Part shown: in pieces, positions 24,001 to 31,799 of the stretch
Layout of the letters: the number at the start of each line of letters is the position of its first letter
Numbering within the stretch: position 1 is the first letter of the stretch
Assembly: GCA_009778065.1 (NCBI GenBank)
Contig: WRKM01000015.1
Span: forward strand, 1 to 64,000
Direction of reading: 5' to 3'
DNA from: Oscillospiraceae bacterium
GTDB lineage: Bacteria; Bacillota; Clostridia; Oscillospirales; Ruminococcaceae
DNA length: 64,000 nt
The notes under the pieces: model-generated
Told to the model about the DNA's origin: nothing
What the model saw: only the letters and a program-made list of their open reading frames with translations
Database searches by the model: none
Made by a program: the position numbers and the translations under genes

Positions 24001-25254
24001 ATGGCAAAGCTTCAAGATAAGGGTAAGAGAATAATTCTTAAAGTAACGGCGGCTCTGGCTGCGATTTCTATATCACCGCCTTTATCCGCTTTAGTAAGCG
24101 ATAAAGCCGTATTAATAGAAGAACTCTGGGAGGAGGAGTTATCTACACACGAAGCACGGGGGCAAAAGGCGGTCGTTTCTCTTGCTATGAGCGGTACAAC
24201 ATCGCTTTTGTACAAACCGTCGCCGGACGGCGGATTTGTAATTACGCAATCATTACCATTCGCGAACCTAAATACGGAATATAACGATTTTGATGATTAT
24301 AACGACTATGAGAGTAGTTATGATTATAATCTGCCCGGCTTTTTAGATTATCCCGAACACTATGACTTTTCAGATTTTGCGAATGAACCCGTAGCGCAGG
24401 TTCTGTCTCAAAATATAACCGAAATTCGCGAAGAACCGCTTGGTTTTACGGTAGAGGATGGCAGAATTGTAAAATTGAATTATCCGCCTAACGGGGGGGC
24501 GAAGTTTTTGAACTTAGATTTGGCGGGGCAGATAAGAAACGAAACAAGCCTTGACAATGATTTTGTCATTAATGAGAGCAGAAAGTTACCCGAAATCAAG
24601 CTTGAGTTAAATGGAGAGCCTGAAGTTCTTATAATGCACACGCATACTACTGAGGCTTTTCAACCCTGCGGATATGATTATTTTGAAACCAGTTACTACG
24701 GGCGAAGCTTAGATTCCGAAAAAAATATAGTCGCCGTGGGAGCAGAGATGGCTAAGAGTTTTGCCGAGGCGGGTATAACCGTGATACACGATGGAACGGT
24801 TCATGACTATCCCGTTTTTAACAACGCATACGCAAGGAGCGCGCAAACCGTCAGGCAGATTTTAGCCGCCTATCCCTCGATAAAAATAGTGCTTGACGTA
24901 CACAGGGATGCTATAGATGCGGGTGACGGTTCCCGCGTTGCTCCTGTGACGCAATTTGGCGGACAGGATGCGGCGCAGGTTATGATTATTTCTGCGGCAG
25001 ACGATGGTACATATGATATACCGTATTATTTACAGAATTTTCACTTAGCCTCTCTTTTCCAACAGCATATGGAGTATGACTATCCGGGAATAACGCGTCC
25101 TGTTTTATTTCAATATTGCCAGTATAATCAGCATCTGACGCCGGGTTCTCTCCTTGTCGAGGTCGGTGCATACGGAAATACGCTTGAAGAAGCGATGTAT
25201 GCGGGTCGGCTAATCGGAAAGAGCATGGCAGACGCACTTTTAAGTCTTACATAA
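24001..25254 (+). CDS. spoIIP: Stage II sporulation protein P (cell-wall amidase/endopeptidase)
   Basis: A 417-aa protein with an N-terminal membrane anchor (residues 10-31) and a SpoIIP catalytic domain from about 205. The zinc-site motifs are MHTHTTEAF (H213, E218 region), LDVHRDA (H301) and the catalytic-type glutamate in LLVEVGAYGNTLEEA (E387). SpoIIP works with SpoIID and SpoIIM to thin septal peptidoglycan and drive engulfment. Residues 94-126 form an unusual D/Y/N-rich linker between anchor and enzyme. The gene is monocistronic in appearance. The family call is firm. Confidence 0.95.
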   Translation: MAKLQDKGKRIILKVTAALAAISISPPLSALVSDKAVLIEELWEEELSTHEARGQKAVVSLAMSGTTSLLYKPSPDGGFVITQSLPFANLNTEYNDFDDYNDYESSYDYNLPGFLDYPEHYDFSDFANEPVAQVLSQNITEIREEPLGFTVEDGRIVKLNYPPNGGAKFLNLDLAGQIRNETSLDNDFVINESRKLPEIKLELNGEPEVLIMHTHTTEAFQPCGYDYFETSYYGRSLDSEKNIVAVGAEMAKSFAEAGITVIHDGTVHDYPVFNNAYARSAQTVRQILAAYPSIKIVLDVHRDAIDAGDGSRVAPVTQFGGQDAAQVMIISAADDGTYDIPYYLQNFHLASLFQQHMEYDYPGITRPVLFQYCQYNQHLTPGSLLVEVGAYGNTLEEAMYAGRLIGKSMADALLSLT

Positions 25255-25353
25255 TAATTAATAAAAAATCGCGAAAAAATATAAACTCCTTGCAACCTTT
25301 TAATCTTTTACGTAGTGTTAAGATTAAATAAACAAATTTTGCGGGAGGTTATT

Positions 25354-27624
25354 ATGAAAAAGCGATTTTTTACATTTATAACGGTATTTGCGTTAGTATT
25401 GTCTTTAGCGGCGTGCGGAGAGCCTGTAGCTGATATAGACGACGATTTCTCTGACCCTGTTTCGTCAGACGAAAATGAAGACGACTATAATAATACCGAA
25501 AACATCGTTGATGAGAAGAATAACAATGAAAATACCGGAGATAACGCAGATACCCCCGCTTCTCCGACATCGGAGACGGAACCGCTCTCAACATCTGAAC
25601 CTGTCTCAACATCTGCGCCGACTTCAACATCTGCGCCGACTCCAACATCTGCACCGACTCCAACATCTGCACCGGTTTCAACATCTAAGCCGACCTCGAG
25701 CGCGATTCCTGCCGAGAATGTTTCGGCGGCGAGCTACGACCATATTTACGAGATGATAAAGGCTATGCAAGCCGAAAATCAGAACATCAGAGATTACGGT
25801 AATCTCGCTTCTGACGGTTTTTCAATGCCGCTGGAAGAATCGGGCGGGGAGGCTGACATTGCTTTTGCGCCTGCCGCATCACCGGCGCCCGAATCAGCGG
25901 CAGGAATGATGGCGGAAGATAACGCACAGTCAAACTTCTCCGATACAAATAATCAGGTTGAGGGAGTACAGGAGAGCGATATAGTAAAAACAGACGGAAA
26001 AAATATTTATATCATTTCGAGTTATCATAATTCCGCAGTTAACATAGTACGCGCAAATAACGGCGAAATGGAACTCATAAACACCCTCGATATGAAGGAC
26101 GCCTATCCGCAAGAGCTTCTGTTGTACGGCAATAAGCTTATTGTAATATGGAGCAAAAGCTCGTATACTCCATATAATAAACCGATAACGACGACAGAAG
26201 GCGACCGGGCGGATACCTTCGTAGAAGCAGAAGCACCGGAGATGTCGTCAGCCGCACCGCCAATCCATCCTTGGGGCGGGTGGAATGAAAGCGAAACAAT
26301 AGTGGAGGTTTATTCGACAAGCGGAAGTTTTAAAACCCCCGAATCGACATATTCCCAAAAGGGGTGGTACTCATCTTCTCGCATGGTTAATAATAATATT
26401 TATTTAATAACCACGTATTCACCGTATTTTTATAATATTATTGATTTTGCTCGCGACGACTTGGATTGCTACATTCCATCGGTTGAGATGAACGGAGTAA
26501 AAAGCTTTATTGCACCCGATTGTATTGTACTGCCTGAAAGAATAGATAATGTTCAATATACGGTTATATCGGGACTTGATGTAAACAATCATGACCTTTT
26601 AGTTTCCGCGGCGGCAAATCTCGGATACTCAAATATAATATACTCTTCACAGGATAATATATATGTTACAAGCCACGTATATGAGAGAACACCCTTAGTT
26701 AATATGTTTTGGGATTCTCAGAGAGAATATACACAAATAAACAAGTTTTCAATAAATCGCGGTCATGTTAATTTTACCGCCTCGGGCAAAGTCAGGGGAA
26801 ATATACAGAACCAGTTTTGGATAGACGAATATAAAGGCGTGTTGCGCGTAGTAACCCAGGTTTGGGAGTGGGGCAGAAATTGGGATAGTTTATATATGGC
26901 GGGTTCGCTCTACGCACTCGATGAAAACCTTAATCAGCTTTCGGTCTTTCATGGAATAGGAGAGGGAGAAAACGTACAATCGGTACGCTTTGAGGGCGAC
27001 ATTGCATATATAGTCACATTCCTGACTACAGACCCGTTATATTCATTTGATATGAGCGACCCGAGAAACCCCGTTATGTTAGACGAGCTTAAAATTCCGG
27101 GATTCTCCCGCTATATGCACAGATGGAGCGATGGATTACTCCTCGGTATCGGCGTTGACGCGGATGAGAATGACGGCATACGGACAGGACTAAAAGTATC
27201 TATGTTCGACACATCAGATAATGAATCCCTTTTTGAGAGGCATGTCTTCGCAATTGATACGCCAAAGGTGGGCGGAACCGGGTGGTCATGGGCGTGGATA
27301 TCCAGCCCCGCCGAACACGACCACAGGTCAATTTTAGTATCTCCCGAGAGAAATATTATAGCTTTTCCGTACTCCTATTCAATCAGCACAAACAACAAAT
27401 ACGAGTATGTCAGTAAGTACGTTATGTTCTCTTACGACAAACACGCCGGGTTCTCATTGATAGGCGAGATTTCAATGAAAGAACCCGACGGAGGAACTCA
27501 TAGTTGGGGCGATTCGTTTATGCGCGGACTGTATATAGACGATTATATCTATGCCATAGCCAACAGTGTTATCATTTCTGCGCGGATTGAAGACGCGAAG
27601 GTAGTAAGAGAATTATACTTTTAA
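25354..27624 (+). CDS. Beta-propeller lipoprotein (secreted, PF09826-like)
   Basis: A 756-aa lipoprotein. The signal peptide ends in lipobox LAAC, followed by an acidic D/E/N-rich stretch and a stalk of six-residue TSAPTP-type repeats (encoded by 18-bp repeats near 25600-25690). From about residue 190 comes the beta-propeller family signature NNQVEGVQESDIVKTDG, followed by blades with YIISSYHNSAV, NNIYLITTYSPY and GIGEGENVQSVRFEGDIAY. GGGAGG precedes ATG 25354; an upstream in-frame methionine lacks a ribosome site. The family is extracytoplasmic, sometimes proposed to be calcium-binding or protease-like; the true function is unknown. Confidence 0.88.
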   Translation: MKKRFFTFITVFALVLSLAACGEPVADIDDDFSDPVSSDENEDDYNNTENIVDEKNNNENTGDNADTPASPTSETEPLSTSEPVSTSAPTSTSAPTPTSAPTPTSAPVSTSKPTSSAIPAENVSAASYDHIYEMIKAMQAENQNIRDYGNLASDGFSMPLEESGGEADIAFAPAASPAPESAAGMMAEDNAQSNFSDTNNQVEGVQESDIVKTDGKNIYIISSYHNSAVNIVRANNGEMELINTLDMKDAYPQELLLYGNKLIVIWSKSSYTPYNKPITTTEGDRADTFVEAEAPEMSSAAPPIHPWGGWNESETIVEVYSTSGSFKTPESTYSQKGWYSSSRMVNNNIYLITTYSPYFYNIIDFARDDLDCYIPSVEMNGVKSFIAPDCIVLPERIDNVQYTVISGLDVNNHDLLVSAAANLGYSNIIYSSQDNIYVTSHVYERTPLVNMFWDSQREYTQINKFSINRGHVNFTASGKVRGNIQNQFWIDEYKGVLRVVTQVWEWGRNWDSLYMAGSLYALDENLNQLSVFHGIGEGENVQSVRFEGDIAYIVTFLTTDPLYSFDMSDPRNPVMLDELKIPGFSRYMHRWSDGLLLGIGVDADENDGIRTGLKVSMFDTSDNESLFERHVFAIDTPKVGGTGWSWAWISSPAEHDHRSILVSPERNIIAFPYSYSISTNNKYEYVSKYVMFSYDKHAGFSLIGEISMKEPDGGTHSWGDSFMRGLYIDDYIYAIANSVIISARIEDAKVVRELYF

Positions 27625-27630
27625 TCTATA

Positions 27631-28632
27631 TTAAACCCTATCATACGCGCTTATAACCTTATCACACCATTCATCAAATGCCATATCGGGAGTCTGCATT
27701 GATTCATTCGCAAGATAATAATCGACAGATTCCCGAACACCCTCATCAAAGCGCGTTGTTGCCGTAAAATCGGGGACAAGGCGCTTTATCTTGCTATTAT
27801 CGAATACGACGGAATGTGATTTATCGCCGAGAAGACTACCCGTAAGCTCATAATTATATCTAATCAGGAAATCGCTCGAAATGTGCCGTAAAACAGGCTC
27901 TTTACCTACCTGCATAGCGAGACAATAATATATTTGGTTCCATGTCAGTGCTTCATCACTTGTGATATGTACAGACTCGCCGAGTGCGTGGACATTACCC
28001 AATAGACCATAAAAAGCTTTTGCAAAATCCCGGCTGTGCGTTAAGGTCCAAAGAGACGTTCCGTCGCCGTGTACTATTACCGGTCTGCCGTCAATTATTC
28101 TCTTTAAAACCTGCCATGAGCCTTTATCTCCGTGTACGGCGAGCGGTATGCTGTGCTTATCGTATGTGTGGCTCGGACGTACAATCGTTATGGGAAAACC
28201 GTTATTTCTGTAAGCGTTTATAAAAACCTCTTCACAGGCGATTTTATTACGCGAATACTCCCAATAAGGGTTACAAAGCGGCGTACTTTCGGTTATGAGG
28301 TAGTCGGATAACGGTTTTTGATATGCAGAAGCGGAGCTTATGAAAATATATTGCTTTGTTAAATCGGAAAATAACCGTAAATCGCGCTGTGCCTGCTCAG
28401 GGGTAAAAACTATGAAATTCGCCACAACATCAAAATTATGAGCCGCGAGCTTTTGTCTTACATCGCTCTCATCGGAAATATCCGCCGTAATATACTTTAT
28501 ACCGTCAAGCCCCTCTAACCTCGCGCTGTTGTTTCCTCTGTTAAGTAAATATAACTCCGCACCGCGTTTCAGCGCAAGTTTTGAAATCTCCGTGCTTATT
28601 GTCCCCGTACCGCCGATAAATAAAATTTTCAT
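27631..28632 (-). CDS. NAD-dependent epimerase/dehydratase family protein (extended SDR)
   Basis: A 333-aa extended short-chain dehydrogenase. The nucleotide-binding GGTGTIS is at 7-13, the active-site YSRNK (Y126, K130) follows the SSAS segment at 99-102, and the C-terminal substrate part has HSRDFAKAFYGLL and TTRFDEGVRESVDYYL. Related enzymes act on nucleotide sugars or, in plants and bacteria, on mRNA-binding CSP41-like roles. GGAGG lies 9 bp before the ATG. It converges with the beta-propeller gene, with 6 bp between stops. The substrate is not predictable. Confidence 0.85.
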   Translation of the reverse strand: MKILFIGGTGTISTEISKLALKRGAELYLLNRGNNSARLEGLDGIKYITADISDESDVRQKLAAHNFDVVANFIVFTPEQAQRDLRLFSDLTKQYIFISSASAYQKPLSDYLITESTPLCNPYWEYSRNKIACEEVFINAYRNNGFPITIVRPSHTYDKHSIPLAVHGDKGSWQVLKRIIDGRPVIVHGDGTSLWTLTHSRDFAKAFYGLLGNVHALGESVHITSDEALTWNQIYYCLAMQVGKEPVLRHISSDFLIRYNYELTGSLLGDKSHSVVFDNSKIKRLVPDFTATTRFDEGVRESVDYYLANESMQTPDMAFDEWCDKVISAYDRV

Positions 28633-28724
28633 TCTGCCTGTCCTCCTTTTTGTGATTACAAAAACAAAAAATACAAAAGTATCGTTATCCTGTAATTTAT
28701 AATGTAATTATACCAAATATAGTG

Positions 28725-28753
28725 TTGACTTGTCAATATTTTTGTGATATACT
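28725..28753 (+). promoter_or_regulatory. Promoter of the 42-aa gene and thioesterase
   Basis: TTGACT, 17-bp spacer, TATACT, ending 35 bp before the 42-aa open frame. Confidence 0.7.
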
Positions 28754-28788
28754 TATTATTACCGAAGAAAAAAGAGGAGAAATGGCAA

Positions 28789-28917
28789 ATGAGGGTATTA
28801 TCGCAGTCTGAAATTGATAACATACTGGCGGAGCTTTTAGCTAATCCGTCGGTCTTGCCTACTCAGCCGACGCAGGCTTGCAAATCTGAGGAGAAACCAC
28901 AGGAAGAAAACAAATGA
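28789..28917 (+). CDS. 42-aa micro-protein resembling the FliM N-terminal CheY-binding peptide
   Basis: ATG 28789 is preceded by GAGGAG with a 9-bp gap and a good promoter. The peptide begins MRVLSQSEIDNILAELL, close to the LSQ-x-EID-x-LL start shared by FliM/FliY flagellar switch proteins, where it binds phosphorylated CheY. The rest is a polar P/Q/E/K-rich tail (TQPTQACKSEEKPQEENK) with no FliM core. It may be a detached regulatory peptide or a fragment left by loss of the rest of a gene. It was found by direct reading because it is shorter than usual gene-calling cut-offs. Confidence 0.55.
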   Translation: MRVLSQSEIDNILAELLANPSVLPTQPTQACKSEEKPQEENK

Positions 28918-28923
28918 TTTTCA

Positions 28924-28943
28924 GCCCGCCGTTTAAGGCGGGC
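28924..28943. other. Hairpin between the 42-aa gene and the thioesterase
   Basis: GCCCGCC (28924-28930) pairs with GGCGGGC (28937-28943) over a 6-base loop with no T-tract. It could be an attenuator or an mRNA stability element. Confidence 0.5.
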
Positions 28944-29001
28944 GCAACATTAGGGGAACGCAAAACCCCATATGTTCATATCGGGGCATAAGGAGAACGA
29001 A

Positions 29002-29421
29002 ATGACACCGAAACCTTTAGTACGCAAAGCAAATTTCTACGAAACCGACCAAATGGGCATAATCCACCATTCAAATTATATTCGTTGGTTTGAAGAAGCG
29101 AGGGTGGACTTTATGGAGCAGATAGGCTACGGATTTGAAAAAGCTGTGCAAATGGGAATAGATAATGCACTGACGGGGCTTTCCTGCGAGTATAAGTCTA
29201 TGGTTCGCTTTGGAGATGTTGTGGAGATTCAGGCAGTAATAACAGAGCTTAAAAATGCGCGAATGAGCGTAAGCTACGAGGTACGTGACTTGAAAACGGG
29301 TGTATTATGTGCAACAGGGAAGACGTCGCACTGTTTTATAGACTCAAAGAAAATGCGTCCCGTATCGCTTAAAAAAGCAATCCCCGAACTTTACGCGCTG
29401 TTTGAGAGTACAATACTATAA
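29002..29421 (+). CDS. Hotdog-fold acyl-CoA thioesterase (YbgC/4HBT family)
   Basis: A 139-aa single-hotdog enzyme that hydrolyses acyl-CoA thioesters in the cytoplasm. The family signature YETDQMGIIHHSNYIRWFEE at residues 13-32 contains the catalytic aspartate D16 and the conserved HHSNY. The long central helix and strands (CEYKSMVRFGDVVEIQ, then SYEVRDLKTGVLCATG) complete the fold. The start is ATG 29002 with AAGGAG 6 bp upstream; an upstream in-frame ATG lacks a ribosome site. The acyl substrate is unknown. Confidence 0.9.
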   Translation: MTPKPLVRKANFYETDQMGIIHHSNYIRWFEEARVDFMEQIGYGFEKAVQMGIDNALTGLSCEYKSMVRFGDVVEIQAVITELKNARMSVSYEVRDLKTGVLCATGKTSHCFIDSKKMRPVSLKKAIPELYALFESTIL

Positions 29422-29455
29422 TGATTTCAATTTGGTTACAATTACTTTTTGTGCA

Positions 29456-29484
29456 TTGACTTTATGTAAATTGTATGTTATAAT
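29456..29484 (+). promoter_or_regulatory. Promoter of the GH8 gene
   Basis: TTGACT, 17-bp spacer, TATAAT, ending 27 bp before the GH8 start codon. Confidence 0.75.
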
Positions 29485-29511
29485 GTCACTTACAGGAGCA
29501 GGAGGATAAAA

Positions 29512-30651
29512 ATGAACGGAGCTTTCAGCACAAATAAATACAGCAATCTTTTTAAAGAAGCGGGTAAAACCGACGACGAAATAAAAACCCGATTAAATGA
29601 AATTTTCGAGGAAATATTCTTCGGTGATGAAAAAATTTATTTTACAGATGGTGATATGGGATATGTCATGGATACGGGAAATAATGACGTCCGTACCGAG
29701 GGAATGTCTTATGCGATGATGATTTTTGTTCAGCTTGACAGAAAGGAAGACTTTGACCGAATCTGGAAATGGACTAAAACCTATATGTACATAAATACCG
29801 ATTGGAACAGAGGATATTTCTATTGGTCGATGCTCCCCGACGGCGGAAAAAACAGTGATGGTCCCGCTCCCGACGGTGAAGAATTTTTTGCGATGGCTTT
29901 GCTGTTAGCGAGTGCAAGATGGGGCGACGGCGAAGGTATATTTAATTATTCACACCATGCCCGTGAGCTTTTGCGCGAGTGTATTCATAAAGGCGAGGAC
30001 GGCAAGGGCGATAAACCTATGTGGAACCCTGAGAATAAGCTGATAAAATTTATCACCGACCTCGAAATGACTGACCCGTCCTATCATTTACCGCATTTTT
30101 ACGAGATTTTTGCGTTAAAATCTTATGAAGAAGACAGGCTTTTTTGGAAAGCGGCGGCTGCGGCGAGCCGTGAGTTTCTGAAAACAGCATGTCATCCCGT
30201 CACGGGGCTTGCTCCCGAATATTCATACTATGACGGTACTCCCTACGCCGAGCGTAACATGCCCGAACATCCCGGACACGATACCTTTTACAGTGATTCT
30301 TACCGTGTGGCGGCGAACATAGGGCTCGACTATGAATGGTTTGCGGCGGACGAATGGAACTGTGATTGTGCCGACAGGATTCAAAAATTCTTCTGCGAAA
30401 CGGTCGCAGAGAATCCCGAAATGGTTTATAAAACCGATGGAACTGTTTTAGACGTACCCTCCCTACACCCCGTAGGACTACTTGCAACAAACGCGCAAGC
30501 ATCTCTTGCGGCTAAGGGAAAATGGCGTCTTGAGCTTGTTCAACGGCTCTGGAATACACCGCCCAGAAAAGGCGAAAGAAGGTATTATGATAATTTTTTA
30601 TATCTGTTTGCCTTCTTAGCACTGAGCGGGAATTATAAAATCTATATTTAA
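29512..30651 (+). CDS. Glycoside hydrolase family 8, probable reducing-end exo-oligoxylanase
   Basis: A 379-aa cytoplasmic enzyme (no signal peptide) of the GH8 (alpha/alpha)6 barrel. The general acid is in DVRTEGMSYAM (E63) and the probable base in FYSDSYRV (D262); PDGEEFFAMAL (121-131) lines the cleft. Spacing and motifs resemble the reducing-end xylose-releasing exo-oligoxylanase of Bacillus halodurans (acid E70, base D263), which trims imported xylo-oligosaccharides. Length fits that enzyme rather than secreted endoglucanases. A lipoprotein with a carbohydrate-binding look follows 12 bp downstream, suggesting a small glycan-use unit. Substrate specificity is inferred. Confidence 0.88.
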   Translation: MNGAFSTNKYSNLFKEAGKTDDEIKTRLNEIFEEIFFGDEKIYFTDGDMGYVMDTGNNDVRTEGMSYAMMIFVQLDRKEDFDRIWKWTKTYMYINTDWNRGYFYWSMLPDGGKNSDGPAPDGEEFFAMALLLASARWGDGEGIFNYSHHARELLRECIHKGEDGKGDKPMWNPENKLIKFITDLEMTDPSYHLPHFYEIFALKSYEEDRLFWKAAAAASREFLKTACHPVTGLAPEYSYYDGTPYAERNMPEHPGHDTFYSDSYRVAANIGLDYEWFAADEWNCDCADRIQKFFCETVAENPEMVYKTDGTVLDVPSLHPVGLLATNAQASLAAKGKWRLELVQRLWNTPPRKGERRYYDNFLYLFAFLALSGNYKIYI

Positions 30652-30663
30652 TCAGGAGGAATC

Positions 30664-31635
30664 ATGAAAATGGCGAAAAAACTTTTATGCGTAATTCTGG
30701 CAATGTGTATGATTTTCGCGCTTACTGCGTGTGAATCAAATGAGGGCGGTAGTCCCGCTACTACACCTCAGCCCGTAGACCTCTCCTCAGGCAATGACGG
30801 CGAAACAGACCCTACTGACGGCGGCGAAACACCCGCAGACGGCGGCGAAACACCCACAGACGGCGGAACTGCCCCTACTGATGGCGATGCCCTCGGTATC
30901 GAAGTGGCTCCTGCGACTCAATCTGACCGTGAGTGGCCTGACTTGAGAGAGTATTTCCCCTTTGACTACGACCAGAGCAAGGTTATATACGCTACAAGCT
31001 TTGAAGACGAGTCAGAAATATGCACATGCGAAGACCCCGTTAACGATTCATGCGACGCTTTATGGCAGAGACGTTGGGATGCTCAAAGGGAAGTGAACTT
31101 TGAAGGCGCGCAGGTACCCGTAATAGACGCATACGGCGTTCAATTACATGAACTTGTTCCCGGCGGAATAGTAGGAAGTACAAGTCTGTTAAGCGGTAAC
31201 AGGGCTTTAGGTTGGACGGGTGCAATAGCAAATATTTATGACTTAATCGACCCGGGAACCATCCAGTACGAAGCTTTTGCATGGGTAAAAATGCCGGACG
31301 ATGCTTCTCCCGGCAGAGTTGTTATGTCGCATGAAACAAGGGGAGCAGATGGACCGAACTACGGATATTGGGACGATTTCGACGGACCGGAAGGTATTTA
31401 CTCAAAATACTTCCTCCCCATAGGCACTCCGGACATGGCGAGAAACCCCGACCACGCAACATTCTATGAGTATCCCGAAGGATACACTAATGATGGTTGG
31501 GTATTGCTCCACGGAACATTCCCGCTTATATCCGTACTTTATGATGAAATTTTCTTCTATTTTGAAGTTATCGGCGGAAACGCACTTCAACAGGACGTTT
31601 ATATTGACTGCTTAGTCATTATAAAAGCGGATTAA
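30664..31635 (+). CDS. Lipoprotein with a carbohydrate-binding-module-like domain
   Basis: A 323-aa lipoprotein: signal peptide with lipobox LTAC, then a linker of GGETP-ADGGETPTDG type repeats (residues 35-75), then a beta-rich domain of about 225 residues. In that domain GTIQYEAFAWVKMPDD, GWVLLHGTFPL and QQDVYIDCLVI follow the order of strands seen in CBM4/9/22-type jelly rolls. GGAGG lies just before the ATG, and the gene follows GH8 by 12 bp. It is proposed as a surface glycan-binding partner of the GH8 enzyme. The CBM call is by pattern only. Confidence 0.7.
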   Translation: MKMAKKLLCVILAMCMIFALTACESNEGGSPATTPQPVDLSSGNDGETDPTDGGETPADGGETPTDGGTAPTDGDALGIEVAPATQSDREWPDLREYFPFDYDQSKVIYATSFEDESEICTCEDPVNDSCDALWQRRWDAQREVNFEGAQVPVIDAYGVQLHELVPGGIVGSTSLLSGNRALGWTGAIANIYDLIDPGTIQYEAFAWVKMPDDASPGRVVMSHETRGADGPNYGYWDDFDGPEGIYSKYFLPIGTPDMARNPDHATFYEYPEGYTNDGWVLLHGTFPLISVLYDEIFFYFEVIGGNALQQDVYIDCLVIIKAD

Positions 31636-31658
31636 TACATAAGAATAATAAAAAAAGA

Positions 31659-31734
31659 AAATAGCCGCCCACCGTCCAAAGTAGCGGCTATTTCTTAGCT
31701 ACAATTAAGGGCGACCGCATCACGGTTCGCCCTT
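31659..31734. terminator. Two hairpins between convergent genes
   Basis: AAATAGCCGC (31659-31668) pairs with GCGGCTATTT (31684-31693). A second stem, AAGGGCGA (31707-31714) with TCGCCCTT (31727-31734), is followed by GTTATTTTTATT. They separate the lipoprotein gene from the converging feoB gene. Confidence 0.7.
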
Positions 31735-31799
31735 GTTATTTTTATTATAATTAAAACAGCTAACTTGTCAATACTTTTTGTGAAATATTAAAACTTAGT

